DNA from: an uncultured Oscillospiraceae bacterium
GTDB lineage: Bacteria; Bacillota; Clostridia; Oscillospirales; Acutalibacteraceae
Assembly: GCA_900543555.1 (NCBI GenBank)
Contig: UQRL01000005.1
Location: forward strand, 4,380 to 68,379
Length of the DNA stretch: 64,000 nucleotides
Direction: 5' to 3'
How positions within the stretch are numbered: the stretch's first letter is position 1; the number at the start of each line of letters is the position of its first letter. Positions 34,766-42,840 of this stretch are shown here, piece by piece. The position numbers and the translations under genes were made by a program. The notes below the pieces were generated by a model, which was given only the letters and a program-made list of their open reading frames with translations, was not told the origin of the DNA and did not search any database.

Positions 34766-34994
34766 CCAACATTGCTCCTTTCTCTTGAGTGGCCGGATCG
34801 CAGCCAATGGAAAGAGGCCGCGCCAGTTTGCAAGCACCGGCTTTTCTTACGAAAACCGCAGCCTATCCCATTGGATAACTAGTGTTATTTTACCATGAGC
34901 CATCCCTCAGGCTGTACACATGGATAGTATCATTCCAAAGAATTTTTCGTCTCTCTATAAGCAAGAAAAATGTCTGAAACCGTCTACTGATGAC
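34766..34994. promoter_or_regulatory. Divergent control region of the molybdenum island
   Basis: A non-coding gap before the 2Fe-2S gene. On the minus strand a -10-like TAAAAT (34892-34887) has no good -35, as expected for an activated promoter. A TATCC-N4-GGATA dyad (34864-34877) lies just downstream of it, the size of a Crp/Fnr half-site pair. A second palindrome GATAGTATC lies at 34922-34930. The adjacent Crp-like gene is the obvious candidate to bind here. Confidence 0.45.
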
Positions 34995-35023
34995 TTGCCT
35001 TTTTAGTAATTATGTGTTATAAT
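34995..35023 (+). promoter_or_regulatory. Promoter of the Crp-like regulator
   Basis: TTGCCT (34995-35000), 17-bp spacer, TATAAT (35018-35023). A leader of ~95 nt follows with an 8-bp hairpin (arms 35049-35056 and 35073-35080). Confidence 0.85.
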
Positions 35024-35123
35024 GATTAATTGCAGTATTATGCCTTCTTTCGGCGTTTCTTTTTGGAAAGGTACGCCGAAGGGGGCCGCAATAAAAGGTG
35101 TTACAAATCAAGGAGTGACTGTT

Positions 35124-35783
35124 GTGAACAGTATTCACTTTTTTGTAGAGGGCTCTCTGCGCAAATACCGCCCTCTGTTTGAAAGCGTCTGTCCCGCTCC
35201 CATGATGGTCCCCAAAGGGCAAAACCTCTGCACGCAGTGCTACACCCACGGCTGGCTTTACTATATTTTGGATGGACTGGCAAAAGTCTACATCTCTACC
35301 AGCGACGGCAACGAGCAGATCATCGACTTTATGAAGCAGGACACTTTGATCGGGATGGACTGTATCGACGATGAAAACAAATCGGTGGTCAGCATCACCA
35401 GCGTGGTGGACATGCATGTGCTGCCCTTCACCGCCGATATTTTGAAAAAGCTCATCCTGCAAAACCCCCAGCTGGGCTATGACTTGGTGGTTTACTACGG
35501 CGAGGTCCTGCGGGAGGTGGCGTTCATGGTGGGAAGCCTGGGCCACTCCGATCAAATGCTGCGGCTCACCACGTTTCTGCTGCTGCTTTTGGACACTCCC
35601 GAGTACCGGGAAACGGGGAAGATTCTATTGACTCAGCAGGAGGTGGCTTCCTTTATCAATGTCTCACGGGCGCAACTCGCCAAGATGTACGGCCAGCTGC
35701 GCAAAGAGGGGATTATCGACACGGGCAACCGCTTCGTCACTGTTTTGGATGAAAAAAAGCTGCAAGCCTATCAAAAGCTGTAA
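35124..35783 (+). CDS. Crp/Fnr-family transcriptional regulator
   Basis: A 219-residue protein with an N-terminal cyclic-nucleotide-binding-type beta-barrel (residues ~15-125; ILDGLAKVYISTSDGNEQIIDFMKQDTLIG) and a C-terminal winged HTH (~155-215; LLTQQEVASFINVSRAQLAKMYGQLRKEGII). An LCTQCYTHGW segment near residue 35 has a CxxC pair that might sense redox or metal, which is inference. Start GTG at 35124 has AAGGAG; the frame to 35022 starts inside the -10. Divergent from the molybdenum hydroxylase island, hence the probable regulator. Confidence 0.88.
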   Translation: MNSIHFFVEGSLRKYRPLFESVCPAPMMVPKGQNLCTQCYTHGWLYYILDGLAKVYISTSDGNEQIIDFMKQDTLIGMDCIDDENKSVVSITSVVDMHVLPFTADILKKLILQNPQLGYDLVVYYGEVLREVAFMVGSLGHSDQMLRLTTFLLLLLDTPEYRETGKILLTQQEVASFINVSRAQLAKMYGQLRKEGIIDTGNRFVTVLDEKKLQAYQKL

Positions 35784-35813
35784 GCGCGCAGTGCCCTTAT
35801 CAGAAGCTGGGGC

Positions 35814-35867
35814 AAAAATAACACAGAAGGGGCGCCCTCTCCAGAGCGCCCCTTCTGTGTTATTTTT
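35814..35867. terminator. Bidirectional terminator between the Crp-like gene and the NmrA-like gene
   Basis: A perfect 22-bp inverted repeat (35814-35835 with 35846-35867) beginning AAAAATAA and ending TTATTTTT, so T-runs follow on both strands. It separates two convergent genes. Confidence 0.95.
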
Positions 35868-35870
35868 CTC

Positions 35871-36815
35871 TCAGTTGTCCTTTGAGTGGCGCTCCCCCAC
35901 CTGGAAGTCACTGGAGTGCTGGAACATATACAGCACCGTCAAAGGCTGCTGGCCGGTGAGCTTCTGGAAATCATCAGTCCATACATCCATCTTGCCCTCG
36001 CGGATCGCCTGCCCGAAAGTCACCATGCCATCGGAGGAATACGGGGCCTCGCTGCCCTTTTCAAAGTGCCCGTCCGTAGTGCGGGGCACCCCCATGGCGT
36101 CGAACACCTGGTAGTTCTCCTCGTCGGTGATCTCCTGGTAGGTGATATGGTTTCCGGTGCCCTGGTTGCCGTACTCGATAAATTGAGAAATCGTCATCAG
36201 TTCCGGCCCGTTGATGTTCAGGGTGGCGTGGTCATACCCGGCGCCCCGGTGCAGGGCGTAAGCCACCGCCTTGGCGCAGTCCTTTCGGGAGATGTAGGCC
36301 ATCTTGCCGTCGCCCTGGTTGTTCTTCAGCACGCCGTCCAGCTTTACATAGGTGAAGTAGTTGGTAATCATGGCCTCGGCGTACTGGGAGTTCCGCAGGA
36401 AGATGTAATCCAGGCCGGAAGCCTTGATATAGTTCTCGGTGTAGATGTGGTCCTTTTTCTCCACGCTGGGGTTGGTTTCGTCCCCGGCGTTGACCAGGGA
36501 GGTATAAATCACCTGCTTCACCCCAGCCGCTTTGGCCGCGTCCACCACGTTCTTGTGGGCGTTTTGCCGCTTTGCGCCCACAAAGGGCATGGAGATCAGC
36601 GCCAGCCGCTCGGCGCCGGTGAAAGCTTCCTTCAAGCCCTCAGAAAAATTGAAGTTGGTGACGCGGGTTTCCACGCCGCGCTCCGCGAACTTTTTCAGCG
36701 CCTCTTCGCTGTAACCGCAGAAAATCAAATTCTCCGCCGGCTCCAGTTCCAGCAGGTACTCCGCCGCCTGGCTGCCCAGGTTGCCGTCCACGCCTGTCAA
36801 TAACAGTTCAACCAT
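35871..36815 (-). CDS. NmrA/SDR-like NAD(P)-binding oxidoreductase
   Basis: A 314-residue atypical short-chain dehydrogenase. The N-terminal LLLTGVDGNLGSQAAEYLLE is the NAD(P)-binding Rossmann motif, then NVVDAAKAAGVKQVIYTSLVNAG and a later YISRKDCAKAVAYAL. Such proteins are quinone/NAD(P)H sensors or reductases. The native start is taken as ATG 36815 (MVELLLTG). The frame is fused in-frame to an ABC-ATPase remnant running up to 37124, and the ribosome site before 36815 is poor, so expression may be lost or altered. Divergent from the LysR gene. Confidence 0.8.
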   Translation of the reverse strand: MVELLLTGVDGNLGSQAAEYLLELEPAENLIFCGYSEEALKKFAERGVETRVTNFNFSEGLKEAFTGAERLALISMPFVGAKRQNAHKNVVDAAKAAGVKQVIYTSLVNAGDETNPSVEKKDHIYTENYIKASGLDYIFLRNSQYAEAMITNYFTYVKLDGVLKNNQGDGKMAYISRKDCAKAVAYALHRGAGYDHATLNINGPELMTISQFIEYGNQGTGNHITYQEITDEENYQVFDAMGVPRTTDGHFEKGSEAPYSSDGMVTFGQAIREGKMDVWTDDFQKLTGQQPLTVLYMFQHSSDFQVGERHSKDN

Positions 36816-37061
36816 ATGGCGGTAAAGACCACCCTGCTCCATTAGCTCCTGCGGGATCCCCTTTTGCGCCACGCGGCCTTCCTCCAGGACCACGATTTGG
36901 TCAGCCCCAGCCACCGTGCGCATCCGGTGGGCGATAACCAGAACGGTTTTACCCCGGAGCAGCTGGGACAAAGCGGCTTGCACGGCGCTTTCGTTCTCCC
37001 CATCCAGGCTGGCGGTGGATTTTCCCCCTCCAGAGGGGCCGATAAGAGCCGTAACCTGGCC
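36816..37061 (-). pseudogene. ABC transporter ATPase remnant fused to the NmrA-like gene
   Basis: About 82 codons matching two separate pieces of an ABC exporter ATPase. Walker A (VTALIGPSGGGKST) is joined directly to the post-Walker-B D-loop (SLDGENESAVQAAL), then VLVIAHRMRTVAGADQIVVLEEGRVAQKG and GGLYRHMVEL, the usual C-terminal end. The Q-loop, signature and Walker B (about 110 residues) are missing. Upstream of Gly22 of the frame the homology stops at the lysR promoter. It is in-frame with the downstream reductase, but cannot hydrolyse ATP. Confidence 0.85.
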
Positions 37062-37076
37062 CTGGGTCCGGCTGTC

Positions 37077-37106
37077 TTGACATCCGCCCCGTTTTTCTAC
37101 TACAAT
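37077..37106 (+). promoter_or_regulatory. Promoter of the lysR gene
   Basis: TTGACA (37077-37082), 18-bp spacer, TACAAT (37101-37106), 21 bp before the ATG. It overlaps the 5' end of the chimeric minus-strand frame. Confidence 0.8.
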
Positions 37107-37127
37107 GAAGAAAAGGAGGGACAATGC

Positions 37128-38024
37128 ATGTACAATCCCCAGCTAGACACATTTATCTCTGTGGTGGAAGCGGGCAGCTTCAACAAAGCGGCAGAGCGGC
37201 TGTTTATCTCGCCTCCCGCGGTGATCAAGCAAGTCAACCTGCTGGAAGAAAATCTGGACCTGCAGCTCTTCATCCGCACCCACCGGGGACTACAGCTGAC
37301 GCAAGCCGGAAAGTCCCTCTATCAGGACGCAAAATATATCATCCAATACTGCAAAGACTCCGTCACCCGGGCCAAAAACGCTATGGAAGAGACGGACCAT
37401 ATCATCCGCATCGGCACGTCCATCATGACCCCCGCGCAGTTTTTGGTGGACCTGTGGCCCAAGATCCGGGAGACCTGCCCCAACGTGAAGTTCCAGCTGG
37501 TGCCCTATGAGAACACACCGGAGAACGCCAGGGAAATTTTGGGAAATATGGGGCAGACCATCGACGTGGTGGCGGGCGTGTTTGACGAAACCATGCTGAA
37601 CCTGCGCCGCTGCGCCGGCCTGGAGCTGACCAAAGAGCCAATCTGCGTCGCGGTATCCATCCACCATCCCTTGGCCCAGAAGGAACAGCTGACCGTGCAG
37701 GACCTCTATGGGGAAAAGCTCTTGCTGATGCACCGGGATTGGAGCCACTATGTGGATCAGCTTCGGGACGACTTGTGGAAGAACCACCCCCAAATCCAAA
37801 TTGTGGATTTTGATTTCTATGATGTGGGGGTGTTCAACCGGTGTGAAAACAACAACTACCTGCTGATGGCCGTGGAGAATTGGGGGTATGTCCACCCGCT
37901 GCTAAAAATTCTGCCCGTGGACTGGGGCTACACCATCCCCTTTGGACTGCTCCACGCGCCAAAGCCCACCCCGGAGATTCAGCGGTTTTTAAAAGCTGTC
38001 CAACAGGCCGTGAACCCTGGCTGA
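37128..38024 (+). CDS. LysR-family transcriptional regulator
   Basis: A 298-residue regulator: N-terminal HTH (TFISVVEAGSFNKAAERLFISPPAVIKQVNLLE, residues ~7-40), linker helix, and the periplasmic-binding-like effector domain (~90-295; IRIGTSIMTPAQFLVD). Start 37128 follows AAGGAGGG; the frame upstream to 36864 is antisense to the NmrA/ABC chimera. It lies between divergent NmrA and the downstream redox genes, so it probably controls one or both. It is followed by a good terminator. Confidence 0.92.
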   Translation: MYNPQLDTFISVVEAGSFNKAAERLFISPPAVIKQVNLLEENLDLQLFIRTHRGLQLTQAGKSLYQDAKYIIQYCKDSVTRAKNAMEETDHIIRIGTSIMTPAQFLVDLWPKIRETCPNVKFQLVPYENTPENAREILGNMGQTIDVVAGVFDETMLNLRRCAGLELTKEPICVAVSIHHPLAQKEQLTVQDLYGEKLLLMHRDWSHYVDQLRDDLWKNHPQIQIVDFDFYDVGVFNRCENNNYLLMAVENWGYVHPLLKILPVDWGYTIPFGLLHAPKPTPEIQRFLKAVQQAVNPG

Positions 38025-38052
38025 TAACCTTCGGCTTTATACCTGGTAACGA

Positions 38053-38084
38053 AGAGAGACTTCTGCGGAAGTCTCTCTTGTTTT
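38053..38084 (+). terminator. Terminator after lysR
   Basis: A perfect 11-bp stem (38053-38063 with 38068-38078), 4-nt loop, then TGTTTT. A TATAAT overlaps its tail at 38083-38088 and may start the next transcript. Confidence 0.88.
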
Positions 38085-38120
38085 ATAATGAGGGCAAGAA
38101 AGAGAAGGACAGTGGGAACC

Positions 38121-38343
38121 ATGAAAATCGCGGCGGCATTGGCGGCCCTGGGGCTAGCGCTCCTCACCGGGTGCGCCCCGGCGGAGAGCGCTCTCAGCCA
38201 AGTGGAGCCCATCACGCAGGGGGAAAACGGGGCGCAAGCTTCAGAAGAAAGAGAGGAATCTTCCATGGTGAGAGAGCGGCCCCTTCACCGCGGACACCCC
38301 CATAGAGGACGTGCAAAGCTGGATTGATGAGTTGGGGCTGTAA
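38121..38343 (+). pseudogene. Flavodoxin-like lipoprotein reduced to its two ends
   Basis: The ATG at 38121 opens a lipoprotein signal peptide (MKIAAALAALGLALLTGC, lipobox LTGC) and an acidic Ser/Glu linker. After about codon 50 the frame becomes meaningless. In the +1 frame from 38272 the sequence reads ESGPFTADTPIEDVQSWIDE plus LGL and stops at 38343, the characteristic C-terminus of flavodoxin-like proteins. The central flavin-binding ~130 residues are gone. This is a deletion remnant, not a functional gene. Confidence 0.75.
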
Positions 38344-38384
38344 TAACCCAAGGGTTTCTACCGCATAACCAATGGAAACTTCCG

Positions 38385-38413
38385 CTCTCTCCCCGGAGGG
38401 AGTATAGTATAAT
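38385..38413 (+). promoter_or_regulatory. Probable promoter of the aldo/keto reductase gene
   Basis: A TATAAT at 38408-38413 without a matching -35. The 20 bp before it are a GC-rich imperfect dyad (CTCTCCCCGGAGGGAG), as in activator-dependent promoters. 47 bp before the start codon. Confidence 0.45.
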
Positions 38414-38460
38414 TACAGAAAAAAAGCGGCACTGCAACCATGGAAAGGATGGCAATTGGT

Positions 38461-39306
38461 ATGAAATTCGCAACCTTAAACAATGGCCTGAGCATGCCCA
38501 TGGCGGGCATCGGCACCTTCTTGCTGACCCCCGACGAGGCGGAGGCCTCGGTGCTGGCGGCGTTGGAGGACGGCTACCGGCTCATCGACACCGCCAACGC
38601 CTACGTCAACGAAAAGGCTGTGGGCCGGGCCATGAAGAAGTCCGGCCTGAAGCGGGAGGAAATTTTCCTGGAGACCAAGCTGTGGCCCTCCTTCTACGAG
38701 GACGACAACGCCGTGGACAAGACCCTGGAGCGGCTGGGCACCGAGTATATCGACCTGCTGCTGATACACCAGCCCGCGGGCAACTATGTGGCGGGCTACC
38801 GGCAGATGGAGAAGGCCTACAAGGAGGGCAAGGTAAAGGCCATTGGCCTTTCCAACTTCAATCAGGCGCAGATTGAGGAAATTCTGGGTCTGTGCCAGGT
38901 GAAGCCCGCCGTGCTGCAAACCGAGGTTCACCCCTACTTCCAGGAGCAGGAGCTAAAGTCGTTCCTCAGCAAAGAGGGCATGGTCATCCAGGCCTGGTAC
39001 CCCCTGGGCCACGGGGACAAGGCGCTGCTGGAGGAGCCTCTGTTCACGGAGCTGGGAAAGAAGTACGGCAAGACCAACGCCCAGATTATCCTGCGGTGGC
39101 ACATTCAGGACGGGAACATCGTCATCCCCGGCTCCAAGAACCCGGCCCACATCAAGGATAACTTCGACCTGTTTGACTTCTCTTTCACGGAGGAGGAAAT
39201 GGAAAAAATCGCCGCTCTGGACAAGAACACCCGCTACTATTACAGCACCCCTGAAATGCTGAAAAAGTACGCGGAGATTGTGCCCGATGTGGACGGCCAG
39301 AAATGA
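38461..39306 (+). CDS. Aldo/keto reductase
   Basis: A 281-residue NADPH-dependent carbonyl reductase with an (alpha/beta)8 barrel. Catalytic tetrad regions: DTANAYVNEKAVG (Asp, Tyr), ETKLW (Lys), LLIHQPAGN (His). NADP-binding IVIPGSKNPAHIKDN lies near the C-terminus. The ATG at 38461 is preferred with GGAAAGGA upstream; two earlier ATGs in frame (38440, 38449) lack ribosome sites. First intact gene of a redox cluster with the flavin reductase and RibD-like reductase. Confidence 0.92.
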   Translation: MKFATLNNGLSMPMAGIGTFLLTPDEAEASVLAALEDGYRLIDTANAYVNEKAVGRAMKKSGLKREEIFLETKLWPSFYEDDNAVDKTLERLGTEYIDLLLIHQPAGNYVAGYRQMEKAYKEGKVKAIGLSNFNQAQIEEILGLCQVKPAVLQTEVHPYFQEQELKSFLSKEGMVIQAWYPLGHGDKALLEEPLFTELGKKYGKTNAQIILRWHIQDGNIVIPGSKNPAHIKDNFDLFDFSFTEEEMEKIAALDKNTRYYYSTPEMLKKYAEIVPDVDGQK

Positions 39307-39313
39307 GATTCAA

Positions 39314-39346
39314 GGAAACGGGGGGTGCATCCGCACCCCGCTTTCC
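39314..39346 (+). terminator. Hairpin between the aldo/keto and flavin reductase genes
   Basis: A GC-rich stem (CGGGG.GTGC with GCAC.CCCG around ATCC) extended by GGAAA/TTTCC. No T-run directly after. Probably a partial terminator or mRNA-stabilising hairpin. Confidence 0.5.
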
Positions 39347-39369
39347 CTATTAAAAAGGAGTGTATCGCG

Positions 39370-39927
39370 ATGCGCAAAAACTTTGGTGTGAAATCTTGGT
39401 TCTATCCCCAGCCGGTGCTGATCATCGCCACTTATGACAAGAACGGCAGCCCTGACGCCATGAACGCCGCCTGGGGCGGCCTGTATGACGGGAACAAGGT
39501 GGAGCTGTGCCTGAGCGCCGGCCACAAGACCACCAAGAACATCCGGGCTACCGGGGCCTTTACCGTCAGCTTTGCCGACGCCGCCAACCTGGTGGCTAGC
39601 GACTATGTGGGTTTGGCCTCCGCCAACACCGAGCCCAAGAAGATGGAGAAGTCTGGCTTCCACCTGACCAAGAGCCAGTTTGTCAACGCTCCCCTCATCG
39701 ACGAGCTGCCTGTGGCCATGGAGTGCAAGCTGGTGAAAATCAGCGAGGACGGCAACGTCATCGGGGAGATTGTCAATGTGTCCGCCGACGAGAGCGTGCT
39801 GGGCGAGGACGGGAACATTGACTTTTCCAAGTTCCGGCCCATCTCCTTCGAGCCGGTCCACAACGGCTACCATGTGCTGGGCCAGCGTGTGGGCAACGCC
39901 TTCCAGGACGGGGCGGCGCTGAAATGA
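39370..39927 (+). CDS. Flavin reductase family protein
   Basis: A 185-residue FMN-binding split-barrel protein: VLIIATYDKNGSPDAMNAAWGG, LSAGHKTTKNIRATGAFTVSF and YVGLASANTEPKKMEKSGFHLT. Start 39370 follows AAAAAGGAG; the frame to 39325 lacks a site. Its last four bases overlap the next gene (ATGA). Probably supplies reduced flavin to other enzymes of the cluster. Confidence 0.9.
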   Translation: MRKNFGVKSWFYPQPVLIIATYDKNGSPDAMNAAWGGLYDGNKVELCLSAGHKTTKNIRATGAFTVSFADAANLVASDYVGLASANTEPKKMEKSGFHLTKSQFVNAPLIDELPVAMECKLVKISEDGNVIGEIVNVSADESVLGEDGNIDFSKFRPISFEPVHNGYHVLGQRVGNAFQDGAALK

Positions 39928-40640
39928 GCGGGATGTTTGTAGTCTGCCACATGCTGGCGTCCCTGGACGGGAAGATTGACGGCGCCTTTTTCGGGGCTGT
40001 AGAGGCGGCTCCTGCCTCCCGGGCTTATGGGGAGCTGCGAAAGTACTACGGCTGCCAGGCCACGCTGTACGGCACCACCACCATGCTGGGGGGCTATGCT
40101 GACGGAAAAGCGGGAAGCCTTTCCCCTATCTCCACTCCCCTGCCCCGGGAGGACTGGGTCAATGTAAAGGGCCGGGATATGGACAATTTTGTTGTGTCTG
40201 TGGACCCGAAAGGGGAACTGGCCTTCTCCTCCCACATTTCTGAGAAGAAGGGCCGGGAGCCAGCCCACATCATTGAAGCTCTGACAGAGCAGGCCGCTCC
40301 AAAGTACTTGGCTTACCTGCGTGAAAAGGACGTTTCCTATGTATTTGCCGGGAAAGAGGCCCTGGACTGCGGACTGCTGCTCCAAAAGCTCCACAACCGG
40401 TTTGGCATTGAAAGGCTGATGGTGGCAGGGGGCGGCGTGATGAACTGGTCGTTCCTGTCGGAAGGGCTGCTGGATGAAATCAGCCTGGTGGTTGCCCCCG
40501 TAGCGGACGGCAGCAACACGGCGGTGTCCATCTTTGAGCAGGCGCCTTTCCTGCCGGGGCACAGTCCGGTGGGGCTCACCTTACAACAGAGCAAGGTGCT
40601 GGAAGGGAAAACAGGAATGATTCACTACAGCTTTCTATAA
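39924..40640 (+). CDS. RibD C-terminal/dihydrofolate reductase-like protein
   Basis: A 238-residue NADPH-dependent reductase of the RibD_C (DHFR-like) family: VCHMLASLDGKIDGAFFG, LYGTTTMLGGYADG, YVFAGKEALDCGLLLQKL, IERLMVAGGGVMNWSFL and DEISLVVAPVADG. The deaminase half of full RibD is absent. Translationally coupled to the flavin reductase gene by a 4-bp overlap. Substrate unknown. Confidence 0.9.
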   Translation: MSGMFVVCHMLASLDGKIDGAFFGAVEAAPASRAYGELRKYYGCQATLYGTTTMLGGYADGKAGSLSPISTPLPREDWVNVKGRDMDNFVVSVDPKGELAFSSHISEKKGREPAHIIEALTEQAAPKYLAYLREKDVSYVFAGKEALDCGLLLQKLHNRFGIERLMVAGGGVMNWSFLSEGLLDEISLVVAPVADGSNTAVSIFEQAPFLPGHSPVGLTLQQSKVLEGKTGMIHYSFL

Positions 40641-40650
40641 AAAAGACAAA

Positions 40651-40688
40651 GAAAGGGGCCGGGAACAGTTGTATTTCCAGCCCCTTTC
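40651..40688 (+). terminator. Terminator-like hairpin after the RibD-like gene
   Basis: A 9-bp perfect stem GAAAGGGGC/GCCCCTTTC with a 20-nt loop, no T-run. It ends the reductase operon. Confidence 0.5.
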
Positions 40689-40727
40689 CGCTATACTGGA
40701 GACAGTTCTTAGCATGGGAGGGCTGGT

Positions 40728-41225
40728 ATGGATACCCAGGTTACGTTCGGCATCATCGCAGGCTGCGTGGCGCTGGCGGCGGTTTTGGTGCTGCTTTCAC
40801 TCCACATCCTGCGGCGGGAGCCGAAAGATTTGCGGGAACGCTGGAAAAACGGCGAGATTTTGCTTTTGACTTTTGAGCAGATCATGGCCCTGTACAACGC
40901 CGCCCCGGAAAAGTGGGACATGCAGGTGGACGGCCCCACCTACTATCCCCATGGGAAGGAACGGGACGGCCTATTGGTTTTCATGCTGCCCAAAGAACGG
41001 AAGCGCTACCGGCAGTGGTTCGACTGGCGGCTCTCCCACGGGGAGGACGCCGGCCGGTTCCAGATGACGGCCAAGGCGCTGCTCTCCATGCAGGGGGACT
41101 TAGAGGGCCATCTTCAAAAATTGGAGGCGGCTAACCAAAAGGCACTTCAGGAATCTGTTGAGGCCGTACAGCGCATTTTGGAGAAACAGCAGCAAGAAGG
41201 GGGGCGCGGAAACCGGCGAATATGA
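40728..41225 (+). CDS. Membrane-anchored coiled-coil protein, flotillin partner
   Basis: A 165-residue protein with one N-terminal membrane helix (residues ~7-28), a charged cytoplasmic domain with WKNGEILLLTFEQIMALYNAAPEKW, and a C-terminal coiled coil (~125-160; LEGHLQKLEAANQKALQESVEAVQRILEKQQ). RBS GGGAGGG. The family is not recognised. Its position 54 bp before the flotillin gene suggests a membrane-domain partner, as NfeD-like proteins are elsewhere, though it is not NfeD. Confidence 0.7.
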   Translation: MDTQVTFGIIAGCVALAAVLVLLSLHILRREPKDLRERWKNGEILLLTFEQIMALYNAAPEKWDMQVDGPTYYPHGKERDGLLVFMLPKERKRYRQWFDWRLSHGEDAGRFQMTAKALLSMQGDLEGHLQKLEAANQKALQESVEAVQRILEKQQQEGGRGNRRI

Positions 41226-41279
41226 AAGGCCCGTTCACATTACAGTTCCGAAACAGGAAGAAAGAGCAGGTGTTATGTA

Positions 41280-42794
41280 ATGGAATTTCTGTTGCCCTAC
41301 CTCCCCGTTATCATCCCGATTCTGGTAATTCTCATTATTTTGCTTATGGGCTATGTAAAGGCCCCACCGGACCAGGCGTATATCATCTCCGGCCTACGGA
41401 AAAACAGCCGCATCCTCATTGGGCAGGCGGGCATCCGCATCCCCTTTTTGGAGCGGCTGGATAAGCTGTATCTGGGCCAGATGACGGTGGACATCAAGAC
41501 GGAGCAGTCCGTCCCCACCAACGATTTCATCAACGTATCCGTGGACGCTGTGGCCAAAGTGCGCATCTCCCCAGAGGAGAACGGCATCCGGCTGGCGGCG
41601 AAAAACTTTCTGAACAAGAAAGGCAATGACATCGCCATGGATTTGAAGGATTCCCTCCAGGGCAACATGCGGGAGATCATCGGCACGCTGACGCTGGAGA
41701 AAATCAACACCGACCGGGATTCCTTCTCCGACCAGGTGATGCAGAAGGCCTCTCGAGACATGGAGAAGCTGGGCATTGAGATCCTCTCCTGCAACATTCA
41801 GAACGTCCAGGATGAAAACGGCCTGATTCAGGATCTGGGTGCGGAGAACACATCCCTCATCAAAAAGAACGCTGCCATTGCCAAGGCCCAGGCGGACCGG
41901 GACGTGGCCATCGCCCAGGCAAACGCCGACAAAGCCGCCAACGACGCCAAGGTGGAATCCCAAACCCAGATTGCCCAGAAGCAGAACGAACTGGAAATCA
42001 AGCGGGCAGAGCTGAAAATCACCGCCGACACCAAGAAGGCCGAGGCGGAGGCCGCCTATGAGATTCAAAACCAGGCCCAGCAGAAGATCATCGGCACCGC
42101 CACGGTGGACGCGGAAATCGCCAAGACCGCCCGGGAAGCCGAGCTGAAAAAGCAAGAGGTAGAGGTGGCCAAGCAGGCCCTGGACGCGGAGATCCGGGCC
42201 AAGGCGGACGCCGACCGCTACCGGAAAGAGCAGGAGGCCCAGGCCGCCCTCTTCCAGCGGCAAAAGGACGCGGAGGCCAAGCGCTACGAGCAGGAGCAGG
42301 AAGCGGAAGCTGTGAAAAAGCAGGCGGAGGCCAGCCGCTTCGCCAAGGAGCAGGAGGCCGCCGGTATCTCCGCTGTGGGTAAGGCAGAGGCCGCGGCCAT
42401 CCAGGCCAAGGCGCTGGCAGAGGCAGAAGGCATTGACAAGAAGGCCGAGGCCATGAAGAAATACGGCCAGGCCGCCGTCATTGAGATGGTGATGAACGCC
42501 CTGCCGGAGATTGCCAAGAATGTGGCCCAGCCCCTCTCTAAGGTGGACAAGATTACCATGTATGGCGAGGGCAACAGCGCCAAGCTGCTGCAGGATATCA
42601 TCAACGGCACCACCCAGGTTTCTGAGGGCATTGCCCAGGGCATGGGCATCGACATCAAGGCGCTGCTCTCCGGCATGATTGGCGGGAAAGTTGCCGCGGA
42701 ACATCAGGAGGCCCCCGCTCCGGCTGCCCCTCCTGTGGAAGCGGCTCCCGAGGAACCTTCCAAGGATGCGCAAGAATCTGAAAAAGCCGAATAA
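41280..42794 (+). CDS. Flotillin-family membrane scaffold protein
   Basis: A 504-residue SPFH protein: N-terminal membrane helix (residues ~5-25, LLPYLPVIIPILVILIILLM), SPFH/band-7 domain (~27-190; PPDQAYIISGLRKNSRILIGQAGIRIPFLERLD), then a long Ala/Glu/Lys-rich coiled coil (~195-400) with flotillin EA repeats, then a conserved VIEMVMNALPEIAKNVAQPLSKVDKITMYG and a Pro/Ala-rich tail. Organises membrane microdomains. A terminator follows. Confidence 0.93.
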   Translation: MEFLLPYLPVIIPILVILIILLMGYVKAPPDQAYIISGLRKNSRILIGQAGIRIPFLERLDKLYLGQMTVDIKTEQSVPTNDFINVSVDAVAKVRISPEENGIRLAAKNFLNKKGNDIAMDLKDSLQGNMREIIGTLTLEKINTDRDSFSDQVMQKASRDMEKLGIEILSCNIQNVQDENGLIQDLGAENTSLIKKNAAIAKAQADRDVAIAQANADKAANDAKVESQTQIAQKQNELEIKRAELKITADTKKAEAEAAYEIQNQAQQKIIGTATVDAEIAKTAREAELKKQEVEVAKQALDAEIRAKADADRYRKEQEAQAALFQRQKDAEAKRYEQEQEAEAVKKQAEASRFAKEQEAAGISAVGKAEAAAIQAKALAEAEGIDKKAEAMKKYGQAAVIEMVMNALPEIAKNVAQPLSKVDKITMYGEGNSAKLLQDIINGTTQVSEGIAQGMGIDIKALLSGMIGGKVAAEHQEAPAPAAPPVEAAPEEPSKDAQESEKAE

Positions 42795-42805
42795 GAACTA
42801 GGAAG

Positions 42806-42840
42806 AAAGGGACACAGGCGGGAAGCTAGTGTCCCTTTTT
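42806..42840 (+). terminator. Terminator of the flotillin operon
   Basis: A perfect 10-bp stem AAAGGGACAC/GTGTCCCTTT running into TTTTT. Confidence 0.92.

Noticed and set aside
41394..42773. 459-codon minus-strand frame rich in Leu/Gly
   Set aside because: Antisense image of the flotillin coiled-coil repeat coding.
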